Shown here: positions 63,931-64,000 of the stretch, piece by piece
How the letters are laid out: every line of letters starts with the position of its first letter
How positions within the stretch are numbered: position 1 is the stretch's first letter
Source of the DNA: Acidovorax sp. Leaf191
GTDB taxonomy: Bacteria; Pseudomonadota; Gammaproteobacteria; Burkholderiales; Burkholderiaceae_C
Reading direction: 5' to 3'
Assembly (NCBI RefSeq): GCF_001424425.1
Contig: NZ_LMPT01000006.1
Span: 1-64,000 of the forward strand
DNA: 64,000 bases
Made by a program: the position numbers and the translations under genes
The notes under the pieces: generated by a model
What the model was told of the DNA's origin: nothing
The model's database searches: none
Seen by the model: the letters and a program-made list of their open reading frames with translations, nothing else

Positions 63931-64000
63931 TCAAGCCGAGGTGTTGAGGTAGCGGGCGCACAGCTGCCCGATGGCGTCGCACAGCACGTCGGTGGCGGGC
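63931..64000 (-). CDS. C-terminal fragment of a gene leaving the window
   Basis: A minus-strand frame open at the window edge ends in TGA at 63933-63931. The 22 residues PATDVLCDAIGQLCARYLNT plus SA are of the kind ending LysR-family effector domains, but this is too short to identify. It would lie 55 bases upstream of the LRR gene on the same strand. Confidence 0.35.
   Translation of the reverse strand, partial: PATDVLCDAIGQLCARYLNTSA

Overview
The window is GC-rich, densely coded bacterial DNA. Its housekeeping genes (guaA, guaB, smpB with ratA and rnfH, typA, truB, rbfA, infB, nusA, rimP), its abundance of LysR-type regulators, a Bug-type periplasmic binding protein and the style of its dispersed repeats all suggest a beta-proteobacterium of the Comamonadaceae, probably close to Acidovorax. 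That assignment is inference from protein style and repeats; no search was run.

Layout. 0-6.4 kb: 3' end of etfA, then guaB and guaA on the minus strand with a Phd/PIN toxin-antitoxin pair lodged between them, a small DUF4124 secreted protein, and the ratA-rnfH pair divergent from smpB. 6.5-8.5 kb: a lipoprotein, an ECF sigma factor and its membrane anti-sigma factor. 8.6-10.7 kb: an acyl-CoA hydrolase-family enzyme and a DMT exporter. 10.8-19.5 kb: the translation/transcription operon rimP-nusA-infB-rbfA-truB-typA on the minus strand, with a promoter-plus-terminator leader at one end and an intrinsic terminator at the other. 19.7-26 kb: a SWI2/SNF2 helicase, then a c-type cytochrome and thioredoxin-like cluster divergent from a MocR-type regulator.

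28.4-37 kb holds a sugar uptake and oxidation cluster on the minus strand: ROK regulator, CUT2-type ABC ATPase, permease, periplasmic binding protein, TIM-barrel isomerase/epimerase, Gfo/Idh/MocA dehydrogenase and an acetyltransferase. Its gaps are filled with REP-like palindromes and a (GGGTTC)12 array. At 37.1-38.7 kb lies a visibly AT-rich island with one gene, an AAA+/STAND-like ATPase of unknown role; this is the clearest foreign segment. 38.7-51 kb is a mosaic of small metabolic genes with divergent regulators (cupin, tautomerase, LysR, methyltransferase, Rrf2 plus flavoprotein, hydrolase, exporter, quinone oxidoreductase, DsbA-like protein, and an MBL-fold protein with an eroded metal site). 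51-57.7 kb is a LysR-controlled catabolic cluster with a split AtuA, a Bug binding protein and a large alpha/beta-hydrolase lipoprotein. The right end has a hybrid histidine kinase, a GNAT enzyme, a truncated VOC gene and an LRR/helical-repeat protein.

Three repeat families run through the window: REP-like inverted pairs confined to 28.2-50.2 kb; a second element of about 50 bp in five copies, one of them inside a coding sequence; and a GC-rich Comamonadaceae-style element near smpB, truB and rbfA. I see no rRNA, tRNA, CRISPR array, transposase or prophage. The best candidates for something undescribed are the solitary AAA+ island (37.1-38.7 kb), the four-site operator of the toxin-antitoxin pair (2568-2634) and the promoter-terminator leader before rimP (19482-19557).
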